A DNA stretch of 7,130 nt from Synechococcales cyanobacterium PMM_0002 (lineage in GTDB: Bacteria; Cyanobacteriota; Cyanobacteriia; Elainellales; Elainellaceae). The position numbers and the translations under genes were made by a program. Each line of letters begins with the position of its first letter. Position 1 is the first letter of the stretch. Below the pieces are notes generated by a model. The model worked only from the letters and a program-made list of their open reading frames with translations, had not been told where the DNA came from and searched no databases. The stretch covers positions 1-7,130 of the forward strand of contig CASBQX010000090.1 in NCBI GenBank assembly GCA_949127925.1, read 5' to 3'. Shown here in pieces: positions 1 through 5,940 of the stretch.

Positions 1-380
1 AGCATGAAGCCAATCAGCGCAAAGGCTCCGTGCAGTGCCACAAACGCCCACAGGCCACCCAACTGACACCAGCGGGTGAAATCCCACTGGGCTTCAGGTC
101 CCCACAAAAACAGCAGGGAATGTCCCAGGCTGTTAGGCGGTGTAGACACAGCGGCGGTCAAAAAGTTGCAGCCTTCTAAGTAGGAACTGGCAATCCCGTG
201 GCTGTACCAAGATGTCACAAAGGTGGTGCCGGTCAGCCAGCCACCTAGCGCCATGTAGGCGCAGGGAAACAGTAGAATCCCTGACCAGCCCACAAAGACG
301 AACCTGTCACGCTTGAGCCAATCGTCGAGAGCGTCAAACCACCCTCGGTCGGCCTGCGCACGCCCCATTGCTATGGTCAT
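1..380 (-). CDS. psbD: Photosystem II D2 protein, 5' part (partial at window edge)
   Basis: This is the first 126 codons of the photosystem II reaction-centre protein D2, which with D1 binds the chlorophylls, pheophytins and quinones of charge separation in the thylakoid membrane. The N-terminus runs MTIAMGRAQADRGWFDALDD, followed by the family segments RDRFVFVGWSG (25-34), LTGTTFVTSWY (49-59), ASSYLEGCNFL (64-74) and GLWAFVALHGAF (109-120). His117, the ligand of the peripheral chlorophyll ChlZ-D2, is present. Transmembrane helix A (about 31-54) is complete and helix B (from about 110) is cut by the edge. The start is an ATG at 380-378 with AAGAGG seven bases upstream. Trp99 stands where the D2 sequences I remember have Gly or Asn. 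psbD usually precedes psbC, which would lie outside the window. Identification is very secure; whether this is the main copy or a paralogue is not. Confidence 0.97.
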   Translation of the reverse strand, partial: MTIAMGRAQADRGWFDALDDWLKRDRFVFVGWSGILLFPCAYMALGGWLTGTTFVTSWYSHGIASSYLEGCNFLTAAVSTPPNSLGHSLLFLWGPEAQWDFTRWCQLGGLWAFVALHGAFALIGFM

Positions 381-387
381 TTCATAA

Positions 388-393
388 CCTCTT
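388..393 (-). promoter_or_regulatory. psbD ribosome binding site
   Basis: On the minus strand this reads AAGAGG, seven bases before the psbD ATG. It fits the Shine-Dalgarno consensus and fixes the psbD start. Confidence 0.75.
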
Positions 394-584
394 AAAATTG
401 CTTCAAATTCCTATCTTCTCATAACAGCACCGATTCCCGAAAGGGGAAAGGCGCTGGTTTTAAAGCAGGTATTGTCACTGAACTTGGTGGAGTGAGCGGC
501 TGAAAAATCTATCGCTGCACACAATCCAAATACTCTTCCGTAAGAGCATTTAGGTTCTTTACCAAGAAGGGTCAGATTTCTATC

Positions 585-613
585 ATGATAAGGACATACG
601 AAAAATTTTACAA
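585..613 (-). promoter_or_regulatory. Candidate psbD promoter (-35/-10)
   Basis: On the minus strand, TTGTAA (613-608) and TATCAT (590-585) are separated by 17 bases, matching sigma-70-type boxes at 4/6 and 5/6 positions. Transcription would start near 578 and give a leader of about 200 nt before psbD. This is a by-eye consensus match only, but the spacing is ideal and it sits in the divergent region where a promoter is needed. Confidence 0.35.
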
Positions 614-624
614 TCCGATACGTA
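607..624. promoter_or_regulatory. HLR1-like element (possible RpaB site)
   Basis: HLR1, bound by the response regulator RpaB, is two octamers (G/T)TTACA(T/A)(T/A) separated by two bases. Here TTTACAAT (607-614) is a perfect half-site. It is followed by CC and then GATACGTA (617-624), which matches 6 of 8 positions. It overlaps the -35 box of the psbD promoter candidate, so it could modulate psbD with light. The second half is degenerate, so binding is only a possibility. Confidence 0.25.
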
Positions 625-822
625 ATTCTCAGTAACTATTTTCTGGGTGCTCCCTAACGCCGCAGCCCTGCTTCCTGTAAGGGCTAGCCCTCTTCTCATG
701 TCAATTTCATGGCAATTAATTTGGTAAAAATTAAAATGTCGTGATTATCCGTCTCCAGAGGATTTTTTGAGAGGGATAATTTAGGGTGAGGTTTGGTACT
801 TTGTAAGAGGCAAATGAAAACT

Positions 823-1389
823 ATGGCTGTATCGAGTGTGACTACAGATAGCCGGGTGCTCCGTCAAACGGTCTTGGGGTCTCGCCGCCTCAGCAATTAC
901 TGGTGGGCAACAATTATTTTGGGCGGGGCGTCGGGGTTTCTGTTGTCGGGCATCTCTAGCTATCTACAGGTTAATCTTCTGCCATTTTCCGATCCCACGC
1001 AGCTGATTTTTGTCCCTCAAGGGTTGGCCATGGGCTTCTATGGGTTGGCTGGAGTGCTGTTGGCGACCTACCTGTGGCTAGTGATTATCTGGGATGTAGG
1101 TGGGGGATATAACGAGTTCAACCAAGAAACAGGGCTGGCTCAGATTTTTCGCTCTGGGTTTCCAGGAAAGAATCGCCGCATTGAGTTGAGCCATAAGCTG
1201 GAAGACATTCAGTCTGTGCGAGTTGATATTAAAGAAGGGCTAAATCCGCGTCGCGCCCTATATCTGCGAATTAAGGGCAAGGGAGATATTCCGTTGACGC
1301 GTGTGGGGCAGCCGCTAGCATTGTCAGCGCTGGAAAACCAAGGGGCTGAGCTAGCTCGGTTTTTAGGTGTGCCGCTAGAAGGACTGTAG
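823..1389 (+). CDS. ycf4: Photosystem I assembly protein Ycf4
   Basis: Ycf4 is a thylakoid membrane protein that helps assemble photosystem I. It shows two membrane helices (about 24-48, SNYWWATI..., and 67-90, QGLAMGFYGL...). Between them is the signature NLLPFSDPTQLIFVPQG, and after them come DVGGGYNEFN (91-100), GFPGKNRRIE, KEGLNPRRALYLRIKGKGDI and the C-terminal ENQGAELARFLGVPLEGL. The two helices form a hairpin with a long soluble C-terminal domain. Translation from ATG 823 gives 188 residues, the usual family length. AAGAGG (805-810) is 12 bases before this ATG and only 3 before an alternative ATG at 814 (191 residues). A TTG at 793 would extend it further but has no ribosome binding site. 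It is divergent from psbD and followed after 112 bases by the cyclophilin gene. Function is secure; the exact start is not. Confidence 0.96.
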   Translation: MAVSSVTTDSRVLRQTVLGSRRLSNYWWATIILGGASGFLLSGISSYLQVNLLPFSDPTQLIFVPQGLAMGFYGLAGVLLATYLWLVIIWDVGGGYNEFNQETGLAQIFRSGFPGKNRRIELSHKLEDIQSVRVDIKEGLNPRRALYLRIKGKGDIPLTRVGQPLALSALENQGAELARFLGVPLEGL

Positions 1390-1501
1390 TATCTGGCTGC
1401 TTTGGCAGTGAGCGATCAGCTGGTGGTGAGCTACAGGCAACTGCTGGCGTGGGCTTAGATGGCGCTTTTAGTCTTTGGTTATGGGTAATAGGTGAATAGA
1501 T

Positions 1502-2281
1502 ATGGGTTTGGGATTTCGACGGTGGGCTGTGCTGGTGAGCCTAATTGGCACGTTATTTGTCACCGGATGTTCAGGGCAAGGCCAGGTTTCAGCATCTGGA
1601 GAGGCGACTCCGGGGGCACCCGCTCAGACGCCAGTTGCCGAGGCAACGGTTCCGGCTGCGTCTCCCAACGCAAATGACCCCTATGCGGCGCTACCTCGGC
1701 TGGAGGGTGAGGCCACGGTGGAGATGACGGTAAAGGGGGCTGCGATCGCCCTCCAGATCGACGGCACAGATGCCCCGATTACGGCTGGGAATTTTGTGGA
1801 TTTGGTGAACCGAGGGGTATATGACGGGCTGATGTTTCACCGCGTTGTTCGGCAGCCACAGCCCTTTGTGGTGCAAGGGGGTGACCCTCAGAGCAAAGAT
1901 CCGGCTGTGCCCATAGGCCAGTTAGGCACAGGTAGCTTTATCGACCCAGCGACCTCTGCACCTCGCTATATCCCACTAGAAATTAAGGCCGCTGGGCAAG
2001 ACCAGCCCACCTACGGGGCACCGTTAGACGTGGCGACTCAAACGCCGGTTTTGAAGCATACGCGGGGGGTGTTATCGATGGCGCGATCGACCCTGCCTAA
2101 CTCGGCTTCGTCCCAGTTTTATATCACCCTGGCCGATTTGGGCTTTTTAGACGGGCAGTATGCCGTGTTTGGCACGGTGACGCAGGGCATGGAGATCGTC
2201 GATCAAATTCAGCAGGGCGATCGCATTGAGTCGGCACGGGTGACAGAGGGGCTAGACAATTTGCGCAATGGTGGACAGTGA
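1502..2281 (+). CDS. Lipoprotein cyclophilin-type peptidyl-prolyl isomerase
   Basis: This is a predicted membrane-anchored prolyl cis-trans isomerase that would assist protein folding in the periplasm or thylakoid lumen. Residues 1-22 form a lipoprotein signal peptide (RR, hydrophobic core, then lipobox VTGC), so Cys23 should be lipidated. Residues 24-66 are a Pro/Ala/Thr-rich linker and about 67-250 the cyclophilin domain. Catalytic landmarks are FHRV (Arg114), PFVVQGGDP (Phe122, Gln125), GVLSMARS (189-196), NSASSQFYITL (200-210) and FLDGQYAVFGTV (215-226). Compared with human cyclophilin A, the loop between the catalytic Arg and Phe is three residues longer, Trp121 is Phe215 and His126 is Tyr220. 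AGGTGA (1490-1495) lies six bases before the ATG and sets the start. The stop overlaps the cruP start by 4 nt, suggesting translational coupling. From memory, Synechocystis also has a cyclophilin gene (sll0227) beside ycf4 (sll0226). Confidence 0.93.
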   Translation: MGLGFRRWAVLVSLIGTLFVTGCSGQGQVSASGEATPGAPAQTPVAEATVPAASPNANDPYAALPRLEGEATVEMTVKGAAIALQIDGTDAPITAGNFVDLVNRGVYDGLMFHRVVRQPQPFVVQGGDPQSKDPAVPIGQLGTGSFIDPATSAPRYIPLEIKAAGQDQPTYGAPLDVATQTPVLKHTRGVLSMARSTLPNSASSQFYITLADLGFLDGQYAVFGTVTQGMEIVDQIQQGDRIESARVTEGLDNLRNGGQ

Positions 2282-3840
2282 GCGCAGCGCCCCTGAAGAC
2301 GGCACACCTGTTGTCAGACCTGCCTGGAGACCCACTGAGCGGGCTGCGGCGAGCCGATCAGCTCTGGCGCGCCTATCGTGAGGGCACGCTGCCAGCCGTA
2401 GAGGTGATCAAGGAATCGGCGGCACCGTTGGGGGCGGTCGATTGGGACGTGGTCATTTGCGGCGGCACCCTGGGTATTGTCATGGGCTGTGCTTTGGCGC
2501 AACGGGGCTGGAAGGTAGCGCTGCTAGAGCGAGGTGTGCTGCGAGGGCGATCGCAGGAATGGAATATTTCGCGCAGTGAGCTGGCGGTTTTAGTGGAATT
2601 GGGGCTGCTAACGGCAGATGAATTAGAGCAGGCGATCGCCTCCGAATACAACCCGGCGCGGATTGCCTTCGACGGCGGCACAGAACTGTGGGTGCGAGAT
2701 GTGCTCAACGTGGGCGTAGACCCGGTGTTCTTACTTGAAACTCTGAAAGCCAAATTTCTGGCAGCGGGCGGGCATTTGGCCGAGCACACAGGGTTCGAGC
2801 GCGCCGTGGTGCATCCCGATGGCGTCAATGTGCAGGCAGGTGCCGGCTTTACCACTCGCCTGCTCATGGATGCGATGGGGCATTTTTCGCCGATTGTACA
2901 ACAGGCACGCGGAGGGCGATCGCCCGATGCGGTGTGCCTGGTGGTCGGCACCTGCGCTCAAGGGTATCCCCACAACGATACGGGCGACCTGTTCGCCTCC
3001 TTCACCCCAATTCAAAACCAGTGCCAATATTTCTGGGAAGCCTTCCCAGCCCGCGATGGCCGCACCACCTACCTGTTTACCTACCTGGATGCCCATCGCG
3101 ATCGCCTCAGCCTAGAAGACTTGTTTGACGAATACTTTCGGCTGTTGCCCCAGTATCAGGCGGTAGAGCTAGAGCAATTACAAATTCAACGGGCGCTATT
3201 TGGGTTTTTCCCCTGCTACCAGAAAAGTCCATTGCGATCGCCCTGGAGCCGGATTGTGGCGATCGGAGACAGCAGCGGCAGCCAGTCGCCGCTCAGCTTT
3301 GGCGGGTTTGGAGCCATGATTCGCCACCTAGCTCGGCTCACCCAAGGCGTAGAACAGGCGCTGCAAGCCGATGCCCTGAGCCAACCCGCGCTGGCACTGC
3401 TGCAACCCTATCAGCCCAGTCTCTCCGTCACCTGGCTATTTCAAAGAGCCATGAGCGTCGGCATCCACCAAACCGTTGCGCCCGATCAAATTAATCAGCT
3501 GCTCGGCGCAGTGTTTCAGGAAATGGAGCAGTTGGGCGACCCGGTACTCAAACCGTTTTTACAAGACGTGGTGCAGTTTCCCGCCCTGTTTCAAACGATG
3601 GTAAGGACGGCAATTTACCATCCCGGTGTGGTGCTGCGGGTGCTGCCACAGGTGGGTATTCCCGTATTGCTAACGTGGCTGCTGCACTATTTAGCGTTGG
3701 CGCTCTATGGGGGTTTGAACGCCATTGGCTCCAGCTTTTCGGCCTGGATCAAAAAGTTGCCGCCCACGCCGCGCTATTACGCCAGCCGTTGGTTAGATGC
3801 TCTGCGATATGGCTCTGGTGGCGACTACCATGGCAATTAG
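2278..3840 (+). CDS. cruP: CruP, flavin-dependent lycopene cyclase paralogue
   Basis: CruP is an FAD/NAD(P)-binding relative of the CruA lycopene cyclases, found in cyanobacteria and plastids. Its plant homologue was reported to limit singlet-oxygen build-up; its reaction and its cyclase activity in cyanobacteria remain uncertain. The Rossmann dinucleotide motif DVVICGGTLGI (57-67) leads to the ribose-binding acid in LLERG (Glu84). Next come EWNISRSEL, ASEYNPARIAF and DVLNVGVDPVFLLETLK. The middle has MDAMGHFSPIVQQA, FWEAFPARDGRTTY and the second FAD motif VAIGDSSGSQSPLSFGGFG. The C-terminus has GDPVLKPFLQDVVQF, QVGIPVLLTWLLHY and a final RYGSGGDY, as remembered for Arabidopsis CruP. This favours CruP over CruA. 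The product is 520 residues from a GTG start at 2278 that overlaps the previous stop (GTGA), so it is probably translated by coupling. sirB1 follows after 20 bases. Five HIP1 octamers lie inside. Confidence 0.92.
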   Translation: MSAAPLKTAHLLSDLPGDPLSGLRRADQLWRAYREGTLPAVEVIKESAAPLGAVDWDVVICGGTLGIVMGCALAQRGWKVALLERGVLRGRSQEWNISRSELAVLVELGLLTADELEQAIASEYNPARIAFDGGTELWVRDVLNVGVDPVFLLETLKAKFLAAGGHLAEHTGFERAVVHPDGVNVQAGAGFTTRLLMDAMGHFSPIVQQARGGRSPDAVCLVVGTCAQGYPHNDTGDLFASFTPIQNQCQYFWEAFPARDGRTTYLFTYLDAHRDRLSLEDLFDEYFRLLPQYQAVELEQLQIQRALFGFFPCYQKSPLRSPWSRIVAIGDSSGSQSPLSFGGFGAMIRHLARLTQGVEQALQADALSQPALALLQPYQPSLSVTWLFQRAMSVGIHQTVAPDQINQLLGAVFQEMEQLGDPVLKPFLQDVVQFPALFQTMVRTAIYHPGVVLRVLPQVGIPVLLTWLLHYLALALYGGLNAIGSSFSAWIKKLPPTPRYYASRWLDALRYGSGGDYHGN

Positions 3841-3860
3841 CAGTTCCCTTTGCAATATTC

Positions 3861-4685
3861 ATGGATTTTCCTCTGGCACGGCAGCACTTTTATCAGGAAA
3901 TTCACCAGGCCGATGAGCAGATTGACTTAGCCAAGGCAGCGCTGCATTTAGCCCAAGAAGAATATCCGCAGCTGGAGATTGCTACCTACCTTCACAGGCT
4001 AGACACAATGGCCGCTGAGGTGGGCGATCGCCTACCGACTGAGCGCTATCCGCTGCGGGTGATTCAAGTCATCAACCAGTATCTATACGACGAGTTGGGC
4101 TTTAGCGGCAACACCACAGAGTATTACGACCCCCGCAATAGCTATTTAAACGACGTGCTAGAGCGCCGCACGGGCATTCCCATTACCCTGTCGCTGGTGT
4201 ATTTAGAACTAGCGCGGCGGATTGATTTTCCCATGGTGGGTGTAGGGATGCCGGGGCACTTCTTAATTCGGCCAGCGGTAGAAGAGATGGGCATCTTGGT
4301 TGATCCGTTTCAGGGCGGGGAGGTGCTGTTTCCAGCCGACTGTGAAGATCGCTTACAGCAGATCTACGGTCGAGCCATGCCGCTGCAACCAGAATTTTTG
4401 GCGGCAATCTCGCCCCGCCACTTTTTGGCGCGGATGTTGACCAACTTGAAAGGCATTTACCTAAATCAGAACGATGCCAGTCGTATGCTGGCGGCGATCG
4501 AGCGGATTCTGCTGCTGTTTCCAGATGCCGTAATCGAACAGCGCGATCGCGGCATTCTTTATTACCGGGCAGGCCGATGGACAGAAGCAACCCAAGACTT
4601 AAGCAATTATTTGCTGAATGCTCCCGCCGCCACTGACGCTGAGTTTATCCGGCAGTTATTAGAGAGGATGGAGAAACCGTTCTAG
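3861..4685 (+). CDS. SirB1-family transglutaminase-like/TPR protein
   Basis: This 274-residue protein belongs to the SirB1 family, named after a Salmonella gene; its biochemical role is not established. The N-terminal transglutaminase-like region (about 1-180) contains YYDPRNSYLNDVLERRTGIP (88-107), then ITLSLVYLELARR (108-120), VGVGMPGHFLIR (126-137) and ILVDPFQGGE (145-154). His133 and Asp148 could correspond to the His and Asp of the fold. I see no Cys at the usual nucleophile position (Ser/Thr/Leu occupy 108-112), so protease or transglutaminase activity is doubtful. The C-terminal part (about 185-260) has helix pairs of TPR type, including LTNLKGIYLN and DRGILYYRAGRW. The ATG at 3861 is preferred because its N-terminus MDFPLARQHFYQEI matches relatives as I recall them. 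An in-frame GTG at 3675 would lie deep inside cruP. No clear ribosome binding site is visible, so expression probably depends on the upstream genes. Confidence 0.88.
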   Translation: MDFPLARQHFYQEIHQADEQIDLAKAALHLAQEEYPQLEIATYLHRLDTMAAEVGDRLPTERYPLRVIQVINQYLYDELGFSGNTTEYYDPRNSYLNDVLERRTGIPITLSLVYLELARRIDFPMVGVGMPGHFLIRPAVEEMGILVDPFQGGEVLFPADCEDRLQQIYGRAMPLQPEFLAAISPRHFLARMLTNLKGIYLNQNDASRMLAAIERILLLFPDAVIEQRDRGILYYRAGRWTEATQDLSNYLLNAPAATDAEFIRQLLERMEKPF

Positions 4686-4700
4686 TTTCTTCTAGTTTCT
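4681..4700 (+). repeat. 10-bp tandem duplication across the sirB1 stop
   Basis: TCTAGTTTCT is repeated exactly twice head to tail. The first copy contains the TAG stop codon of the SirB1-family gene and the second lies just behind it. It looks like a small slippage duplication with no effect on the protein. Confidence 0.8.
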
Positions 4701-4749
4701 AAGCAATAGCTACTCAGTCGATACACCCATAACAAACCTATAAACAGAG

Positions 4750-4785
4750 GAGGCTCGTCTCCGATTAGATAACGGGACGAGCCTC
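4750..4785. terminator. Hairpin terminator between convergent genes
   Basis: Arms 4750-4761 (GAGGCTCGTCTC) and 4774-4785 (GGGACGAGCCTC) pair over 12 bp with one G-T wobble around a 12-nt loop. The hairpin lies between the plus-strand sirB1 end and the minus-strand 61-residue gene, where a terminator serving both is expected. Neither side carries a strong U-run (plus side GATTCTGTAGTTT, minus side TGTTTATAGGTTT), so efficiency is uncertain. Confidence 0.65.
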
Positions 4786-4840
4786 TGATTCTGTAGTTTC
4801 CACAATCTTGAGTTTGAAGTTTTGTGAATTCTCTTTCAGA

Positions 4841-5026
4841 TTAGCCTTCAGATTGAATGATTAGCTCCAAGCTATCGGGGTCAACATAGTGACAAGTGGC
4901 GTCATCAACACAAATTAATGCCCAGCCAGACTCGTCAAGGCCCATGAACTTGTATTGGCCTTCTTGAACAAAGAAACCACGGTGGTTACGGGTTTCAAAC
5001 TTCACTTCAACACTTTCTGGATTCAT
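4841..5026 (-). CDS. Acidic 61-residue protein of unknown function
   Basis: I do not recognise this protein. It starts MNPESVEVKFETRNHRGFF and ends DPDSLELIIQSEG. It has no signal peptide and no membrane helix. It is acidic (about 12 Asp/Glu against 4 Lys/Arg) and holds two cysteines, Cys39 and Cys45, the latter followed by His46. The alternating hydrophobic pattern (VEVKF, GFFVQ, YKFMGL, WALICVD, CHYVD, LELII) suggests a small beta-barrel such as an SH3-like fold; this is inference. AAGGA lies ten bases before the ATG at 5026-5024. A TTG three codons upstream would place the ribosome binding site only one base away, so it is rejected. The gene stands alone, with a promoter candidate and dyads upstream and a terminator on each side. 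Sensible composition, ribosome binding site and promoter argue that it is real. Confidence 0.8.
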   Translation of the reverse strand: MNPESVEVKFETRNHRGFFVQEGQYKFMGLDESGWALICVDDATCHYVDPDSLELIIQSEG

Positions 5027-5073
5027 GGCTGTCAATTCCTTAGGATAATTAAAAGCTGTTTTGGGGAAGAATC

Positions 5074-5088
5074 ATTAGTGTGACTAAT
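5074..5088. promoter_or_regulatory. Inverted repeat in the leader of the 61-residue gene
   Basis: ATTAGT (5074-5079), spacer GTG, then ACTAAT (5083-5088) form a perfect 6-bp dyad. It lies between the predicted transcription start and the ribosome binding site, so it could be a second operator half or a short leader hairpin. The hexamer TCATTA occurs here (5072), at 5110 and at 5131. Confidence 0.3.
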
Positions 5089-5111
5089 CACCGACTTCAT
5101 GGAATCTTATC

Positions 5112-5140
5112 ATTAGAGTTTACTAAGCCATCATTAACAA
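5112..5140 (-). promoter_or_regulatory. Candidate promoter of the 61-residue gene
   Basis: On the minus strand TTGTTA (5140-5135) and TCTAAT (5117-5112) are exactly 17 bases apart, matching sigma-70-type boxes at 4/6 and 5/6 positions. The start of transcription would be near 5105, giving a leader of about 80 nt. Two inverted repeats, one on the -35 box and one in the leader, surround it. Confidence 0.4.
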
Positions 5141-5145
5141 TGATG
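5129..5145. promoter_or_regulatory. Perfect inverted repeat over the -35 box (operator candidate)
   Basis: CATCATT (5129-5135), spacer AAC, then AATGATG (5139-5145) form a perfect 7-bp dyad typical in size of a dimeric regulator site. It covers the predicted -35 box of the 61-residue gene, so a protein bound here would be expected to block that promoter. The regulator is unknown. Confidence 0.4.
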
Positions 5146-5190
5146 ATCAACTATTACGGTATCTAAACAATTAAATTAGGCAGTACCAAC

Positions 5191-5242
5191 TCAAATAAAA
5201 CGCCAACCTCACATGGTGCAAGAGTTTGGCGTTTTTATTTGA
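5191..5242. terminator. Strong bidirectional intrinsic terminator
   Basis: Left arm 5191-5206 (A-rich, then CGCCAA) pairs with right arm 5226-5242 (TTGGCG, then T-rich) with one bulged T. CTC (5208-5210) and GAG (5222-5224) extend the stem inward, leaving an 11-nt loop. On the minus strand the GC-rich core is followed by TTTTATTTGAG, an ordinary U-tract, so it should end the TPR gene transcript. It also works in the other direction. It separates that gene from the promoter of the 61-residue gene. Confidence 0.85.
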
Positions 5243-5291
5243 GAGCTTTTCGGAGATTTGGAAAGATGTTGGGTTGTGTAGTGGCTTTTAC

Positions 5292-5717
5292 CTAACTTTC
5301 GAACAACCAAGACTGGATACGCATTAGGCTCTTCCAGTCCGGCTTCCGGCTTAATCCATCTTTACAATTTCGCTCAACTTCTTCTCGGAGTTCAGCCGAA
5401 ATCGACAGAATTTGTCCAGCAATTTCTACATGCTCTCGCACACCCTTATGCGCGGTTTCTAGCATGGCGATCGCCAAATTAACCCGCGCTTGAGGGTCTT
5501 GTGGATTCATTTTGACGGCTTTTTGGGCAGCTTTTAGGGCTTGAGTCGGTTTGTTATCTAACAGATAAAGCCAAGCTAAACAGGTCCAGGCAGGGCTACT
5601 TTTGGGCGAGCGATCGCAAACATCTTTAAATACCGGAATCAGTACCGCAGGGTCTTCACCCGCCTGATAGCGTTCTAGACCTTGGTCGAATAGCGTTTCA
5701 ACAGTTAGTTCAGTCAT
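5292..5717 (-). CDS. Small tetratricopeptide-repeat protein
   Basis: This 141-residue soluble protein has a clear 34-residue TPR unit at 41-74 (SPAWTCLAWLYLLDN..., then ALKAAQKAVKMNPQD). Degenerate flanking helices lie at about 5-38 (TVETLFDQGLERYQAG...) and 75-120 (ARVNLAIAMLETAH...). TPR stacks bind partner proteins; nothing here identifies the partner. No signal peptide or membrane segment is visible. The C-terminus (KPDWKSLMRIQSWLFES) is aromatic-rich and looks structured. The start is an ATG at 5717-5715 without a recognisable Shine-Dalgarno sequence (upstream CCACGGCTCC), as often happens in cyanobacteria. It lies downstream of sufA on the same strand, but a probable terminator between them suggests separate transcription. 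Two HIP1 octamers are inside. The family call is good; its role is unknown. Confidence 0.85.
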   Translation of the reverse strand: MTELTVETLFDQGLERYQAGEDPAVLIPVFKDVCDRSPKSSPAWTCLAWLYLLDNKPTQALKAAQKAVKMNPQDPQARVNLAIAMLETAHKGVREHVEIAGQILSISAELREEVERNCKDGLSRKPDWKSLMRIQSWLFES

Positions 5718-5822
5718 ATGGAGCCGTGGAGATTAGAGCATGGTTGAGATAGGCCGATTGCTCGCCCAAGTCGAGCAGCAGGGGCGATCAGCCTGAACGA
5801 GCGGCAGGGGCACAATCAAAAA

Positions 5823-5890
5823 ATGCAGACAGATGAGCATGAACTCTGAATACAAACGCACTCAGAAAATCAGCATTCACCCGTCTGCAT
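5823..5890 (-). terminator. Probable terminator downstream of sufA
   Basis: ATGCAGAC (5823-5830) and GTCTGCAT (5883-5890) pair perfectly over 8 bp. An imperfect inner stem includes TCTGA (5845-5849) with TCAGA (5862-5866). Read on the minus strand from sufA, the stem is followed by a run of five T's (5822-5818), as expected of an intrinsic terminator. The large interior makes it weaker or more complex than the one at 5191-5242. Confidence 0.5.
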
Positions 5891-5940
5891 CTTTATTTAA
5901 TCAGCATTTAATCAGCTTACAAGCGTTTGCTGGCTGAGCG

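Larger units (their letters stand above)
381..822. other. Divergent intergenic region psbD/ycf4
   Basis: This stretch of about 440 bases lies between the divergent psbD and ycf4 starts and has no convincing ORF. It holds the psbD ribosome binding site, a psbD promoter candidate and an HLR1-like site (listed separately). It also has a perfect 12-bp palindrome AGGGCTAGCCCT at 680-691 and an A+T-rich block at 712-740. On the plus strand GATAAT (775-780) resembles a -10 box for ycf4, but no good -35 box is correctly spaced from it, so I do not call a ycf4 promoter. AAGAGG at 805-810 is the likely ycf4 ribosome binding site. Confidence 0.6.

Noticed and set aside
1..380. psbD as part of a far-red photoacclimation cluster
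   Set aside because: No other cluster gene is in view, the neighbour is ycf4, and I cannot verify diagnostic PsbD3 residues from memory. Only the odd residues are reported.
793..822. TTG start at 793 for ycf4
   Set aside because: No ribosome binding site precedes it and it would place AAGAGG inside the gene; family length fits 823.
2373..2951. 192-codon open frame on the minus strand inside cruP
   Set aside because: It is antisense to a clearly identified gene, its product is rich in Ser, Pro, Thr and Arg with no family motif, and it follows from the GC-rich codon pattern of cruP.
3675..3860. Upstream GTG start for the SirB1-family gene
   Set aside because: It would overlap cruP by 166 bases and add a tail unrelated to the family; the ATG at 3861 gives the expected N-terminus.
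5759..5777. TGCTCG/CGAGCA hairpin upstream of the TPR gene
   Set aside because: A 6-bp stem in GC-rich sequence is close to chance and has no supporting context.
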